Assembly (NCBI GenBank): GCA_012931725.1
Contig: CM022951.1
Span: 13,096,340-13,160,339, forward strand
DNA length: 64,000 bases
Source of the DNA: Litsea cubeba
Lineage: Eukaryota > Streptophyta > Magnoliopsida > Laurales > Lauraceae
Reading direction: 5' to 3'
Part shown: positions 45,907-57,439 of the stretch, in pieces
Layout of the letters: each line of letters opens with the position of its first letter
How positions within the stretch are numbered: the first letter of the stretch is position 1
Position numbers and translations under genes: made by a program
Notes under the pieces: generated by a model
The model's database searches: none
Told to the model about the DNA's origin: nothing
The model's input: only the letters and a program-made list of their open reading frames with translations

Positions 45907-46863
45907 AATCAATAATTAATTCTAAACAACCTATGATCATATAATTATCCATTTTATTTCAACTACCCAAATATCTAACCTAACATAAAAATCCTAAATC
46001 AACAAGAACATGCTTGGAATTAAGGGGAATCTATAAGAAACATGGCCAATCAAATGAAACCAACATACATGCATATATATGAATTGTAGATCTACTTGCC
46101 TCAACCCAAAGTGAAGATTGGAATTGGGTGAAATTTGAGGAGAAGCTTTTCTACTCCGAAATCCTCGATCTAACCCGATAAAATGCAAACTAGGAAGTCA
46201 AGAAGAAGATAGGAAGGAAAAGAATTAAGATCCAACCTAAATCTAACCAAAGAGAATACGAATGAAAAGATGAAAGTATGAGGATGCTTACCAAATTGGT
46301 ACTGGAAGCAAGAGGGGATCGCGAGGATGAATCCTAGTGGATCGGATCTTCAAATGGAGTCTTATAGGGCTGAGATCTGGCTTGAGAAAGGAAGAAGAAA
46401 AAGATGGGCTGCTGGTTATCTTTTTCGTTTGCAGAGAAAAGAGAAGAAGATTAGGGCAAACTCTTTTAAGAAGAGGATTAAGAGGAAATGACTAATTTAC
46501 CCTTTAAGTGGGTCCGGTGAAGAATGGACCACTTGGAAGGTTTCTGATCGTCGGATCGCGACGAGTTAAGAGACAAAAATCATCAGAACGACGAGACCTT
46601 TCCAATGAACCCAAAATCACGGCGTTTGGAATATTTCGAAAAATACTCAATTTTCCTAAATTGAAAACTACACCCCTGCTATGATCAAACGAACTCTGAA
46701 TCGAATGAAATTTCCAGGCACTATTCTAATGCTAAAAGAAACTCGCTCATGATCTAAACCCACTTAAATATCTAAAATACAATTAAATAAAATAATTAAT
46801 AATAAATGGGTCAACGGGCCGGGTATTGGGCCCAACTGACCCAGTAAGGTCACAGACCTTACA

Positions 46864-47065
46864 GAGGATGTTCCGAATGAAGCTAAGGCGTCCCATGGAA
46901 TCCAATTCCACCGAGCCCAAGTTTGCAGTTTCAAATATCAAGAAACTCACACCGGCAGAAGATCGAAAAAGGAGGCTGAAGGGTCTTTGGTTTCATTGTG
47001 AAGAAAATACACTCCCAACTATCGATGCAAAACCCAGAAATTATCTAGATTTTTGTTTCTATTAA
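46864..47065 (+). pseudogene. Degenerate Gypsy gag zinc-knuckle region
   Basis: The frame encodes NIKKLTPAEDRKRRLKGLWF followed by HCEEN. Plant Gypsy gags commonly have a LTPAEMQERR-KGLC-x2-C-E string before the zinc knuckle. Here the first cysteine is tryptophan and the rest of the knuckle is lost. It directly abuts the outer end of the Tekay-like LTR, so that LTR may have inserted into this older gag. Confidence 0.45.
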
Positions 47066-47361
47066 GGCTTCCTCTTTATTTAGGTACGCTTTTAACTTTT
47101 GGCTTACTTCCAGTTCTCTATTTATAGTAGCTTCACTGGGTTTGACAGATCTAATGGACTCTAATTATATTCTAGTCAGATTTTACGACTTCTTGGATTC
47201 TTCCAACTTTTCTCTCATTCCATTTAACAAGATCCCTTCATAATAAGAAAAGGAATTCGATTAAATTAGTTTTAGTAACAATCCTAAACTTAAACCATGC
47301 ATTTATTTTTAATAATATCAGCACATTCTTCTTCCCCTAAGCCACATATTGAGAAATCCGT

Positions 47362-47748
47362 TGTTAGGGATAATTAGGGCAAACACGCGATTAACCACAA
47401 CTAAACGCAATTCACAAGACACACAGATTTACATCGTTCGACAAACTCGCTTACATCCACAATTTTATTATGAAGCTTTGGGCAACTCGTCATAAGGATT
47501 TCAAACCCTCTAGCTCTCACAACCTCTCCCCTTTTGGAACTCCGACACCACAGGAGAGAGCTCTCACATCTCTAACTCTCACCGAGTCTAGGGTAGTAGA
47601 TTACACCCATATATAATCTTCCATTTCTTGCCCCCCCCCCCCAAAAGCCCATGTACAATGACAAAAATACCCTTGACCCTAACCCTGGTCATTGGCAAAC
47701 CTAGTGAACCAATTTGGTCAAACCGGAATGTAAGACATAAACCCAACA
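47362..47748. repeat. Possible short LTR relic
   Basis: The segment starts TGTTAGGGAT and ends AAACCCAACA, so it has a short inverted TGTTRGG/CCCAACA. Inside is ACACACAGATTTACATCGTTCG, a style of wording found in Copia-type LTRs. A 12-C run is at 47631-47642. No target duplication or internal domain is seen. Confidence 0.3.
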
Positions 47749-47764
47749 CCTAAAAGGCCAATAA

Positions 47765-50700
47765 AGTCTTTGTGAATTCTACCTGCTTTGACTTTTTCGA
47801 AGACCCCATGGTTACTCACCTTGCTAGACTTTCCTTCGACCACAGCCCCCTTCTTCTATCCCATAAAGGTAGATCCTCTCCCAAAAACATCCCATTCAAA
47901 TTTGAAGCCATGTGGCTCAATCATGAATCTTTTACAATTGTTGTTGAGACAAGTTGGGCTATTCCTGTCAGAGGCAATCCTCAATTTTATCCTTGCTCAA
48001 AAACTCAAGTTCCTTAAGCAGAAACTCAAGTCCTGGAATTTCCTAGTTTTCAGTCACCTGAAAAGAAACATAGCAGTGTTTAAGAATTCAGTCTTGGAAG
48101 CTCAATTGGCCTATGATGATCAACCTTGTGACAGGCATCTTCAGACTCTGAACCTTTACAAATCGGATCTTCATAATTGGTTGAATGCTGAGGCTGCTCA
48201 CTAGAAGCAAATGGCCAAAATCAGATGGCTTCAAGATGGTGATAGGAACACCAAGTTCTTCCATCTCTCTGCCAAGTCTAGGAGCATTCACAATCGCATT
48301 GATAGGATCAAGGTTGACGGGATCTTCTTTGATGTAGAAGAGGAAATTAGGAACCAGGCCTCCATTTATTTTTCGCAGCTTCTTCAATCTCCAGCTTCTA
48401 GTCTTGATGATTCTCTCTTTGACAGTACTGGTCCCTCTTTCTCATCTGACCAAAACTCCTACCGTTCAGCGATCCCCTCCCCTACAGAGATCCATGCAGC
48501 AGTTTTTGGGCTAAAGAAACACAGTTCGTCGGGCCCAGATGGTTTTGCTGGCATCTTTTTTACCAGTTGTTGGGACATTATGGGAAAAGAAGTCATCCAA
48601 GCCATTACCCACTTCTTCTCCTCAGGCAGATTACTTAAAGCCACCAATGCTTTCTTCATCATCCTTCTTCCCAAAATCCAATCTCCAACCTCCTCCGACT
48701 TCCGGCCTATTAGCTTTCTTAACTTTACCTACAAAATCATAGCCAAAATCTTAGCTAATAGACTTTCCAGCATCCTTCCTCTCCTCATTTCTAACCATCA
48801 ATCTGCCTTCGTGAAAGGAAGGACCATCCATCATCATATTGCCCTGGCCAATGATCTGTTCCAGCAGCTTAATTCCAAAATGAGAGGGGGGGGGGGTCTG
48901 TGTGTTTTAAGTTGGACATAACTAAAGCTTTCGACAGACTTCAATGGAGCTTCCTTTTCAAGGCTTTAAGATTTTTCAATTTCTCCCAACAGTGGATTCA
49001 CCTCATCACAAAATTGGTCTGTCATAGCCGAGCCTCAGTCTTGGTCAACAAAAGTCCCACAGGTTTCATCTCCTCCTCTTGTGGCTTATGGCAAGGGTGC
49101 CCTCTCTCCCTGTACCTTTTCATTTTAGCAGAGGAGATTCTGAGCTTAAAGATTGAAAGACTTTGGCTTAAAGGGTCCATTTTCTCTATCTCCTCAGTTC
49201 CCTTCTCCCCTTGTCACCTGTTATACGCTAAGAGAGGCCTAAGAAGGTTGTCCGAGTTGTTATCCCGCTACCAAGATTCTTCAGGGCAGGTTGTTAACCT
49301 TATCAAAAGTCATATGTTTCTGGGTAAATGTAGTGCAGGCAAAATTCGTATGGTCAAAGGCATTTTTCCGATGAATCAATCTGCTCTTCCTTCTACTTAT
49401 CTGGGAGTTCCTCTATTTTTTGGTTGTGCTCGACATTCCTTTTTCAAAAAGCTCATCGACTCAATCAGAACCAGACTGGTAGGCTAGAAGTCAAAACTTC
49501 TCTCCTTTGCAGGTAGGCTTACCCTCATTAAGCATATTCTCAGCTCAATCCCGATCCATGCATATCTCCCCGGTCATCCCTCTCCCTTCCAAAACATGTC
49601 TTCTTATAGAGAGGCTAATGAGGAATTTCCTTTGGTCCTCTGACCCAGACCGCATCAGCAGTCATCTTGTCAGTTGGGGTTCTATTTGCTTGCCAAAAGC
49701 AGAGGGAGGTCTTGGTCTGAGACGTTTAAAAGATTTTAATGATGCTTGCTTTCTTAAATTGGCTTTGTCAGTTGCTACAGGGTCTTCTCTTTGGGCAGAT
49801 TGGTTCAGAGCTAGATACTGTAGAGCCGGCTCCTTATGGCATCCCAAGAATCCAAGGAATGGCTCTACTATTTGGAAAAAGATCAGAGCTATATCTCCCC
49901 TCCTTCAGGCTAACAGTTCCTGGGTTGTTGGTAATGGTAAGTCCATCTGTATTTGGTTCGATAATTGGATTGATAAGCTTCCTATCGCTTCCAAGTTTCC
50001 TCTCATTCAATTCTCAGAGACAGATCTGGTGGCAGACATTATAGCAAACAATGCTTGGCTTATCCCCCATTCCCTTCCTTCAACTCTGCAGGAGTTTCTA
50101 AATTTTTCTACCAGCCAAATCTTGATCACTGAAGCCCCTGACACCTTAGTTTGGAGTGGTAACACTTCTACCAATCTCTCTCTTTCTGAAGCTTGGAACC
50201 ATCTTAGATCAAAGGCTACTGTCAAAAGCTAGTCCGCCCTAGTTTGGAATCCTTATATCCACCCAAGACTTTGCCTGCTTCTCTTGGCGACTAATGCTTA
50301 GGAAAACTCCTACCAAAACATGGGCTCAGAGTAAGGGCTGCATTCTGGCTTCTCGCTGCCACCTCTGTTTTAGTGAGGTAGAAGATGACCTCCACCTGTT
50401 CTTCCACTGCTCCTTGGCTTTCCAGTTCTGGAGCTGGTTATTTACTCCATGTGATGTTATTCTTCCGATTAGTCACACCTTTTCAGCTATCTCCATTTGA
50501 TTTATCCTCTCCAATGACAGAGATGTCTAAGGAAGAAAAGGGGCAGCGGCTATTTTCTTCCAAGCCATCTCACTGCTTTGGACGCTCCGGAACGACTCTA
50601 AGCACCACAATAAAACTCCTTCTCTGGAAAGAGCCAAGAGAATTCTTTCTGACCGCTTGAAGGATCTGGTCATTTCTGTTGCTGGCAGCAAGCATCCTCT

Positions 50701-51255
50701 TCCTTCCCATTCCATTCTTATTTACTTGGGTGTTAACTGCTAAAGCTTTAGCTTTGCTGTTCTCAGCTACTCTTTAATTTGTGGTGCTGCATTTTCTGTT
50801 CAGTTCAGTGGTGTAGCTCTCCGTTTCAATGATGCTTCTGTTTTTGCTCTGTGGTGCTGCGTTGTGGTGCTGCTTTCTGCTCTTTAGTTTTGTGCTGTTG
50901 CTGTACATTTCAGTGCTGTATTTTTGTTGCTCTGTCCCTGGCCCCTGCAAGTTTCTTCTTCCAATTGCCTTCAGTGTATCTTTTTTGGGGATGTGCCATT
51001 TGGTGAAATGCTTTTTGTTAAGGTGTGCAGGTTTGCATTTCGCTTCTTTTGGATCGCTCTTCAGCATTGCCTATGCTTTCCTGTATTCTTTCAGCTGTTG
51101 AGATTCTAGTTTTTGTTTTCTTTGTATAGTGTTCTTTTTTGGTGGGGTTGCCTTCCTGGGTTGGCATTTTTTGTAAGCCTTCCCTGTTCATTTTTTCTTT
51201 GTATTTTTGGGGGCTTTTGCTCTTTTCCCTCTCTTTCTCAATACAATTTACCTTT
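47765..51255 (+). pseudogene. LINE (L1-type) ORF2 relic, 5'-truncated with several frameshifts
   Basis: In order: end of the endonuclease domain with SFDHSPLLL (about 47843); a linker with KIRWLQDGDRNTKFFH (about 48217); reverse transcriptase with HSSSGPDG (about 48522), the FRPISFLN strand (about 48703), HQSAFVKGR and KLDITKAFDRLQW (about 48909); then the LGVPL region (about 49400), GGLGLRRLKDFN (about 49707); and a zf-RVT-like C-terminus with CHLC and HLFFHC (about 50360-50410). Frame changes occur near 47975, at the G run near 48889-48897, near 49490 and near 50240, with stops at 48202 and 49485. The YADD catalytic motif is missing (HLLYA joins directly to KRGLRR near 49228), so a deletion removed the active site. 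No poly(A) tail is seen at the 3' boundary, which is approximate. Confidence 0.8.
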
Positions 51256-53820
51256 AGGGTACATGGTACGTATTAATACTAAGAAGGATCAGGGAGTGAT
51301 CCGAACCCCTTATAGCCAGGACACTTAAAATAGCTTGAAGAAAGCTTAGTTTGTCATTCTACATTCCCAACCACCTTATTTTATACATTTTCTTTCCTTG
51401 GTCCAAGTAAATGCTGGCCCAACCAACCCAAAATCTATCATTCTTGATTTATGTAAAGACACTAGAGTTCGGATCCCCTGTTTCTTTCAATCTTCTAGAT
51501 ACTGTTTCATCCAATTAAGATTTGCCAACTGTATAAAATTATATTTTTTTCATTTAAAGTAGCAATTGAGAATGTGCATTAACTCACATGAGATTTTATT
51601 CAGTTGGCAAATCTTAATTCTACGAAACAAGGAGATGGACTCAAGACACTAACCTCTTGGATATCCTCTTACCTATTCAAGAGGTCCTTGCCAAGCCATA
51701 CAAAGATACTAATCGTGTTAGCATCCCATCCAAACCGTGCATGACGTGGATACTATATATGTAATCATCTTGATAAAAAGTAATGCAAATTATATTCTCT
51801 AACGTAATGCTATGGGTTCTATAAATTGTATACACTCTATTGTTGGGTTCTATACTTTAGCTATGGGGTTGATGCCGTATTTTAGAATTTTTACTTTCTC
51901 TCTAAAAAGTAATTCAACCTGATGGGGGTAGGTGACATATATGCTGGGTAAAGCCGTACCCTAAAGCAAGGAAAGCCCTTGCTTTACGCCCCCTAAAATT
52001 AAGGTCCCAAATATTACAATCTTATTAAAAGCATCCTTTCAAAAATCCAAAAAAAAGCTCCCGAAAATAAGGCCCCATAATGATGAGGGCGAGTTGGACT
52101 TATCATATCATAAATGAATGCAAGAGAATCTATACTATGACTTCCATATTTTTCTCCTAGTTTTTCTTTCCTTCCTTCTTATCTAGTTGCACGACTCCTC
52201 CTCACATACTCTCTCAATAATGTAATTTACTTCCATCCTTTTAGGGCCATTCAATATTAAGAAGACTTTTAAAACTCTATGCATGGGATCAAATTATTTA
52301 TTAACTTTTAGGTCATTTACTCTATTGGGGGGGGGGGGGGGGGGGGGGGTGGTTTAATTAATGAAAAAGAAAATAAATAACCAACTAAACCAAATTAATG
52401 ATCAATTAACTCCAAAAGCTTAGGTTACACCTGTCACTGATGGAACCATGATGAATGGCCTATTTTTATCGATCTAACCATTTAGATCATCGGGTCTTTC
52501 AAAGTGGCCTCTTTGAAAAAAATCTAGTCCATTCAAAATTAATGGCCTGTATTTTATTAGCTTTCAACAAAATTCAATCAAATAAGATATGGAGCCACCA
52601 TCATATTGAGCACCACAAAAAACTTGCAACTTCCACAATATCATGGTGGGAGTAACTATTTAGTCCAATGAGTTTTTTTTTTTTTTGTTTTTGTTTTAAA
52701 CCGTCCAATGGGATTTAGAGATTACTATTAGTGACAGGTCCTCACTTTGACCTCTTCCCAAAACAACCTTATCCAATTTTTTTAGCAAAAATAAAAGGAA
52801 GAAATAATGTGCAATTTAAATGAAATTGAGGTCATAGAATTGAATCAACGTGCAAATTTCTTTGAATATCAAAAGGCATGACGTGTCAAACTTTCTTCGG
52901 ATATTAAAAGAGGGGGCAAAAATGCCCCTTTTTAAATGGGGGATTTTTGAGAATCTCTCATAATATAATATAATAGCAATTAGTATTATATCCCACTAAA
53001 TCCATTTTTTCACATTCTGAAAAATATGCATTAAAATAACTATCATCCTTATTTTTCTCTGCACAATTTCAAATCCCAACAAATCAGACTAAATATAAAT
53101 AGAAACTATTGACTTCTCTTTAATTTGCAACCCATGTTTCATTTAATTTATATATAGCTACTATAAGCATGGAAGGGAGGGTTTATGCAAATCGTTCAAG
53201 GGATCTTTCAAATTTCAATCTTTACTTGGTGGACCACCCCAAATTGGACCGCTGGGATTGGCAAGAGTATTTGCAATACTGAATCCTTGATATTAGTATT
53301 GATTATAATATGATAAGCCACATGTTATAGACTTAAACTTGATATGATGCAATTACTGACTTGACGACTTAATTGCCATATTAAATTACCACAAATAGAT
53401 CTCCAATGACATGAATCCCGAGTCCATTCAATACTATCAATATTAATATTTTAATTATAGTGTTCAACTTCTTTAATCAAGAAAATAAAAAAAATATTAA
53501 TATGTGAACTATTTTTCTTCAATAAAGCATAAAGCGAGAAAAATATATTTTAAATAAAGTCTTTTATAATAAAATTAAAAGATAGAAAATGCCTCATTTA
53601 ATATTGTTGTTTTAGGCCTCAAATTGTCTTGAGCCGGCCCTGGTGCCATGTTTCACTAGAGTCGACAAACTAGCTTACTTAGGTCACCCTTACCATTCAC
53701 AAAGGCTAGGCTCATATATTCTTCTAAATAGATCAGCAAAGGCACACTTTCAACTTTTCCCACAAAATCTAGAGCAATATAAGAGTATATTTCTTTCCAC
53801 ATTAAATAGAATAGACAGAT
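51256..53820. other. AT-rich region with a long G homopolymer and transposon-like patches
   Basis: No gene. Around 51950-52085 words such as GCCGTACCCTAAAGCAAGG and AAGGCCCCATAATG, and near 53610-53640 TTGTCTTGAGCCGGCCCTG, resemble common plant DNA-transposon relics. I could not pair their ends. A 23-G run is at 52327-52349. Confidence 0.4.
52327..52349. repeat. 23-base G homopolymer
   Basis: An uninterrupted run of G on the plus strand in AT-rich DNA. It can form a G-quadruplex and is also a likely sequencing-length error site. Confidence 0.95.
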
Positions 53821-54722
53821 TGTAGGTGCAGAAAATAATGACCCACAATGAGATGGTGCCTTACAGGACTTATCCGAGAAGATGATGGTGATTAGGAACG
53901 TCTGAGTGCCATCCGAAAGCCTGAAAGAGATGAACAAACGGTCAGAGGACCCTGGCCTGGGTGGCGCAAGGCTCTCCGATGCCAAAGTCAGTATGGGAAC
54001 TGGAACAATGGAAGGAGGGAGAGAAGAGAGGCAGAGTAAGGGCTCCGTGAATGGAATATGTGCGTACCTTGCATGGTGCATGGAGTTCTATTTGTAGAGG
54101 TTTGGATCGTATCTTTCAGAGGATATCTTGGTGTGGGTCCCATGATTTGACTGGGAAGCCATGATCAGCCCACAAAGTAATAAATGCAGTCTAATCCGGC
54201 CCACTTTGCATTTAATGCTAGTCGGATCAGCCCACATTGCATTAAATGCACGTCTTATTGGGCCAGATTGTGTTGGGCGCCTTTGGCGGTTGGAGTACCA
54301 TCGGATCTGCCCTCGGGCCTTGCCCTGATGTGGCCTCAGCCGCTGGATGTCGCCATGTCAGCGATCTGGTGAAGATAGTGGACGGCTGGATGTCACATCT
54401 GTCTTATTGGCTCGCGCCCCTATTCCTCCACGCGTCTGACATCGTGGGGAATGAGGGGTGTGAGTGGAGGTTCTTTCTTACCTCGGCTTTCGTCTAGACT
54501 CCTTCAGCCGAGGTGGTGCTCTCTACCGAGGTGGGCATATGAAACAGCCGAGCTCGGCTATAGCGGTTCAGACATGCTTGACTTCGGCCGAAGACCCTGC
54601 CCTGACAGCCGAGGTGAAACTGATGCCACGTGGGTGGCACGCGGAGGGCACGTGAGAGTGCTTAGTCTCATCTGATGGCTGTGATTAGCGTAATCCTGTG
54701 TTTCCGGAAATCTCCCCACACA
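53821..54722 (-). repeat. 3' LTR of Gypsy copy B (902 bp)
   Basis: On the minus strand it runs from TGTGTGGGGAGATTTCC (54722) to TTTTCTGCACCTACA (53821). It is 56-57 bp shorter than the copy A LTRs and clearly more diverged in the first ~330 bp. The TATA box is changed to TACAAATA at about 54087-54095. Confidence 0.9.
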
Positions 54723-54740
54723 ATTGCCCCCTAGCTTCTG
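54723..54740 (-). promoter_or_regulatory. Polypurine tract of Gypsy copy B
   Basis: The minus strand reads CAGAAGCTAGGGGGCAAT against the LTR start, identical to copy A over this stretch. Confidence 0.75.
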
Positions 54741-54942
54741 GCCTCGCGTAGAACGTCAGTGTCGTGAGGTCGGGAGCTATGTGACGGGTCTGTCTGGAGG
54801 AGGGAGCCCCTTTCGGCCCTGATTCGCGGTCGCTTCGGATGATCAAGGTAATAACTGGCGTCCGTTATTCAATGCTGAAGACAGGTCGACGGCTCCACGC
54901 GTCATCTCCTGGATCGTTGTCTGTCTCCTCGGGGTCGTACGT

Positions 54943-55060
54943 GCCGCCTCGTCAGGGGCGCAATCAATTCTTGAAATGATTCGCGCAGTCCCTTCGAGAT
55001 CGTACGCGCCGCCTCGTCAGGGGCGCAATCAATTTTTGAAATGATTCGCGCAGAACCCCT
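54943..55060. repeat. Paired 65-bp direct repeat upstream of the antisense promoter (copy B)
   Basis: GTCAGGGGCGCAATCAATT followed by TTGAAATGATTCGCGCAG occurs twice (from 54951 and 55016). The same words are duplicated in copy A with a different spacing (43 bp). Confidence 0.7.
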
Positions 55061-55115
55061 GGAGGCGCCCCCCTGGCCCGCCCAATTAGGGTTTCTGGAA
55101 AGGGAGCCTCTCTTC

Positions 55116-55124
55116 TATATATAG
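55116..55124 (+). promoter_or_regulatory. TATA-like box of the copy B antisense gene
   Basis: TATATATAG in CTATATATAGGGCAATC, 223 bp before the ATG at 55339. It matches copy A in sequence and nearly in spacing. Confidence 0.6.
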
Positions 55125-55276
55125 GGCAATCGAGGTTCGTTTTACCCTTCGTCTGCTATTCCGAATCAGGGGCGAGCATCAGAAGTGGGAAAGCAACTGT
55201 GAGGGAGCTTCATCTGAGAAGTGGTGCGCTGCTGAGGTTGAGTCTCTCCGCTGTCCAGCATCTTCGTTCTGCTTGT

Positions 55277-55326
55277 GTAAGTTCCTTCTGCCCTGCCTCT
55301 TCTTCTACGGGTTTCTCTGTTTTTAG
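55277..55326 (+). other. Possible 50-nt 5' UTR intron of the antisense gene
   Basis: GTAAGT (55277-55282) followed by a pyrimidine-rich stretch and TTTTTAG (ending 55326) lies just before the start codon. Copy A keeps GTAAGT and TTCTTAG in the same place. The length is below most plant introns, so splicing is uncertain. Confidence 0.3.
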
Positions 55327-55338
55327 ACTGGGATAGGA

Positions 55339-57439
55339 ATGGGGATTTATAGCCACTGGTTAGAGAGCGAGGCAGCGATTGAGGGTTTCAGGTCGGCCTT
55401 TAGGATCCCCGCCGATGTCCAAATCAGGGGCGGTGAACCCCGTGGCTACAACCCTCGCGACTTTTCGGGAGGTTGGATGCCTTTTCCGCTAGTGGCCGTG
55501 ATAGAAGGCGGGGTCCGATTTCCACTTCACCCACTTCTCAGGAGATGCCTTAGTCAGTGGTGTCTCTGCCCCTGCCAACTGCTGCCGAATGCCTTCAAGA
55601 TCGTGATGGGCACGACCAAGTTGAATGAGGTCCTGGGCACCGACTTCGGCGTCTTCGACCTTGAGGACGTCTATGACATATGCAAGTCCGGAGATTCTTA
55701 TTATCTCCGGGCTAAACCAGGCCGGGACGGCTTCGTCCGATACTTGGAGGATTCGAGCAAGTATGCCGGGGACGATCTTCTGTACGTATCGGGGAACTGG
55801 GAGTTTGGGGTGGCCGACACCGATAGAGGCTACCAGGTCCCTCGCCACTTCGGTACCATTCCAAGTAAACACCCTCCGTTCCTTTTTTCTTTACATTAAA
55901 ATTTCTTTTTGTTCCGCCGCGCTTATACTTCTGATTTGTTGCAGCTTTGAAGGAGAGAAAACGGGCCGCCAGATACATTTGGAAGAGGAACGAGGCTTGG
56001 CTCCGCCTGGTGAAGCGGTACAGCGGTCATGACGGCAGGGCGGCCTGGTCGCTGCTAGGGTATCGGCCAAAGTACCGTGGGTATTTGAGGGGCACCGTAG
56101 AGCCGATCCAGGGTGAAGGTGCCACACTCGAGGTCGGGCAGGAGCAAGCCGGTCCGGAGGTCGCAGAGCCCCCGCAGGCGTCTGACGTTAGGGCCACGTC
56201 TGGAGCCTTAGCTTCCACGTCGGGATCGAGACTTCAGGTCTCAGGACGGGAATCGAGTCAAGCCGCCCGATCTCCCTCGCCAGGCTCCGAGATGAGGCAC
56301 ACCAGGCGCTTGTCCTTCGAGGACCTCGAGGCCTTGGCGCTTGGAGTGGAGGACGCCCGAGCCCCCCAGGATCCGGTGAATTTCCCGGAGCATCCATCTC
56401 CGAGGGCTCGGATAGCTTCCCCTGCAGAGGTGGCGGAGGTTCCCGCGCCCCCTAGCCCTGTTGATCCAGGGGTACGCCTGCCCCCGGCCGAGGTCGAGCA
56501 GGAGGAAACTCGGCCGCTGAAGATGCCGAGGACCGATGCGGGCCCTAGCTCGGCTGCTGCCTCGTTGCCCCAGGGGCCGCCGTTATGGGAGCCGAGCTTC
56601 ATGCTTGGGCCGGGGAGGCCGATGACGATGGAGGATTGCGTTCTTCACAAGATCGATCCCCAGGTCCTCGAGGCCCTAGGGCGAGCCTGCGCCCTTCCCC
56701 GGGACATGGAGCGGCTGGACAAGTACAGCGATCAGAAGCTGATCCTGACGATGTTGCAGTCTAACCTCGCGGTAAATCTTCATTTCCCTTTGTCAAACCA
56801 GCGGTTTAGCGTTTAACGCTCTTTGGATCTAACACGTACACCCCGTTTCTTTGACAGGCGGCACAGAAGTCCATGGCCGTCGCTGACAGGATCCGCAGGT
56901 ACAGCACGGACGTTGCCGAGCTGACCGTGGAGAAGAACGGCCTACAGGAATCCCTGGACGCCGTTAGCCAGAAGTTAGCCAGGGTGGAAGGGGAATTCGC
57001 GGCGAAGCTCGAGCAGGCGAGGGAAGAAGCCGAAGCGGAGAGGACTAGGTCGGCCGAGCTCGAGGTTTCCATTTCGAAGATGGGAGACGATTACGCGGCC
57101 CTGCTTCAGGCCGAGTCCAAGAGGGCGGATGAGGCCGAGGCGAAGCTCGAGTCCGAGTCCAAGAGGGCGGATGAAGCCGAGGCGAAGCTCGAATCCGAGT
57201 GCGATGCTGCGTTCGAGGACGCCAGAGCGCAGGTCACCGCCCACTACAGGGAAAGTGTTCTTGTAGTGAGGGATAAGGCCTGGGCGAAAGGGTGGCTTGC
57301 CGGCCTGAAGGAGGCCGGGGTCTCGGAGGGAAATCCCTCCTTTCGGGAGCCTCCTCCGTACACGCTTCCGGTGCCGACCTCTGCCCGTCCATCCGGCGAA
57401 GCCTCTGATGCCGCAGCCCGTGCGGCTGACCGGTCGTGA
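55339..57439 (+). CDS. Antisense three-exon gene of Gypsy copy B (644 residues)
   Basis: Runs opposite to copy B gag-pol. Exon 1 55339-55864, exon 2 55945-56771, exon 3 56858-57439: 526, 827 and 582 nt, identical in length to copy A. Introns are 80 and 86 nt and begin GTAAAC and GTAAAT. By eye about 40 of 644 residues differ from copy A, with no insertion or deletion. Exon 1 contains about 18 silent and 5 replacement codon differences. The product has a Transposase_28-like N-terminus (VRFPLHPLLRRCLSQW), a Pro/Ser-rich middle and an Ala/Glu/Lys-rich coiled coil (ADEAEAKLESE twice). The start is the first in-frame ATG after the TATA-like motif and is conserved in both copies. The transcript could end near 57530, where TTTTAATACAATTG resembles a plant polyadenylation element. 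Function is unknown; a regulatory or RNA/protein-binding role in the element's life cycle is only a guess. Confidence 0.8.

Larger units (their letters stand above)
43743..46863 (-). repeat. 5' LTR of a minus-strand Ty3/Gypsy (Tekay-like) element, 3121 bp
   Basis: On the minus strand the LTR starts TGTAAGGTCTGTGACC (46863) and ends GGGGGACGTGACA (43743), followed by primer site and gag. Starts of the TGTAAGGTCYGT type and LTRs of about 3 kb are common in Tekay/Del chromoviruses. No second LTR is visible in the window, so the element is a 5' remnant. The central part has a degenerate repeat (45510-45775). Confidence 0.75.
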
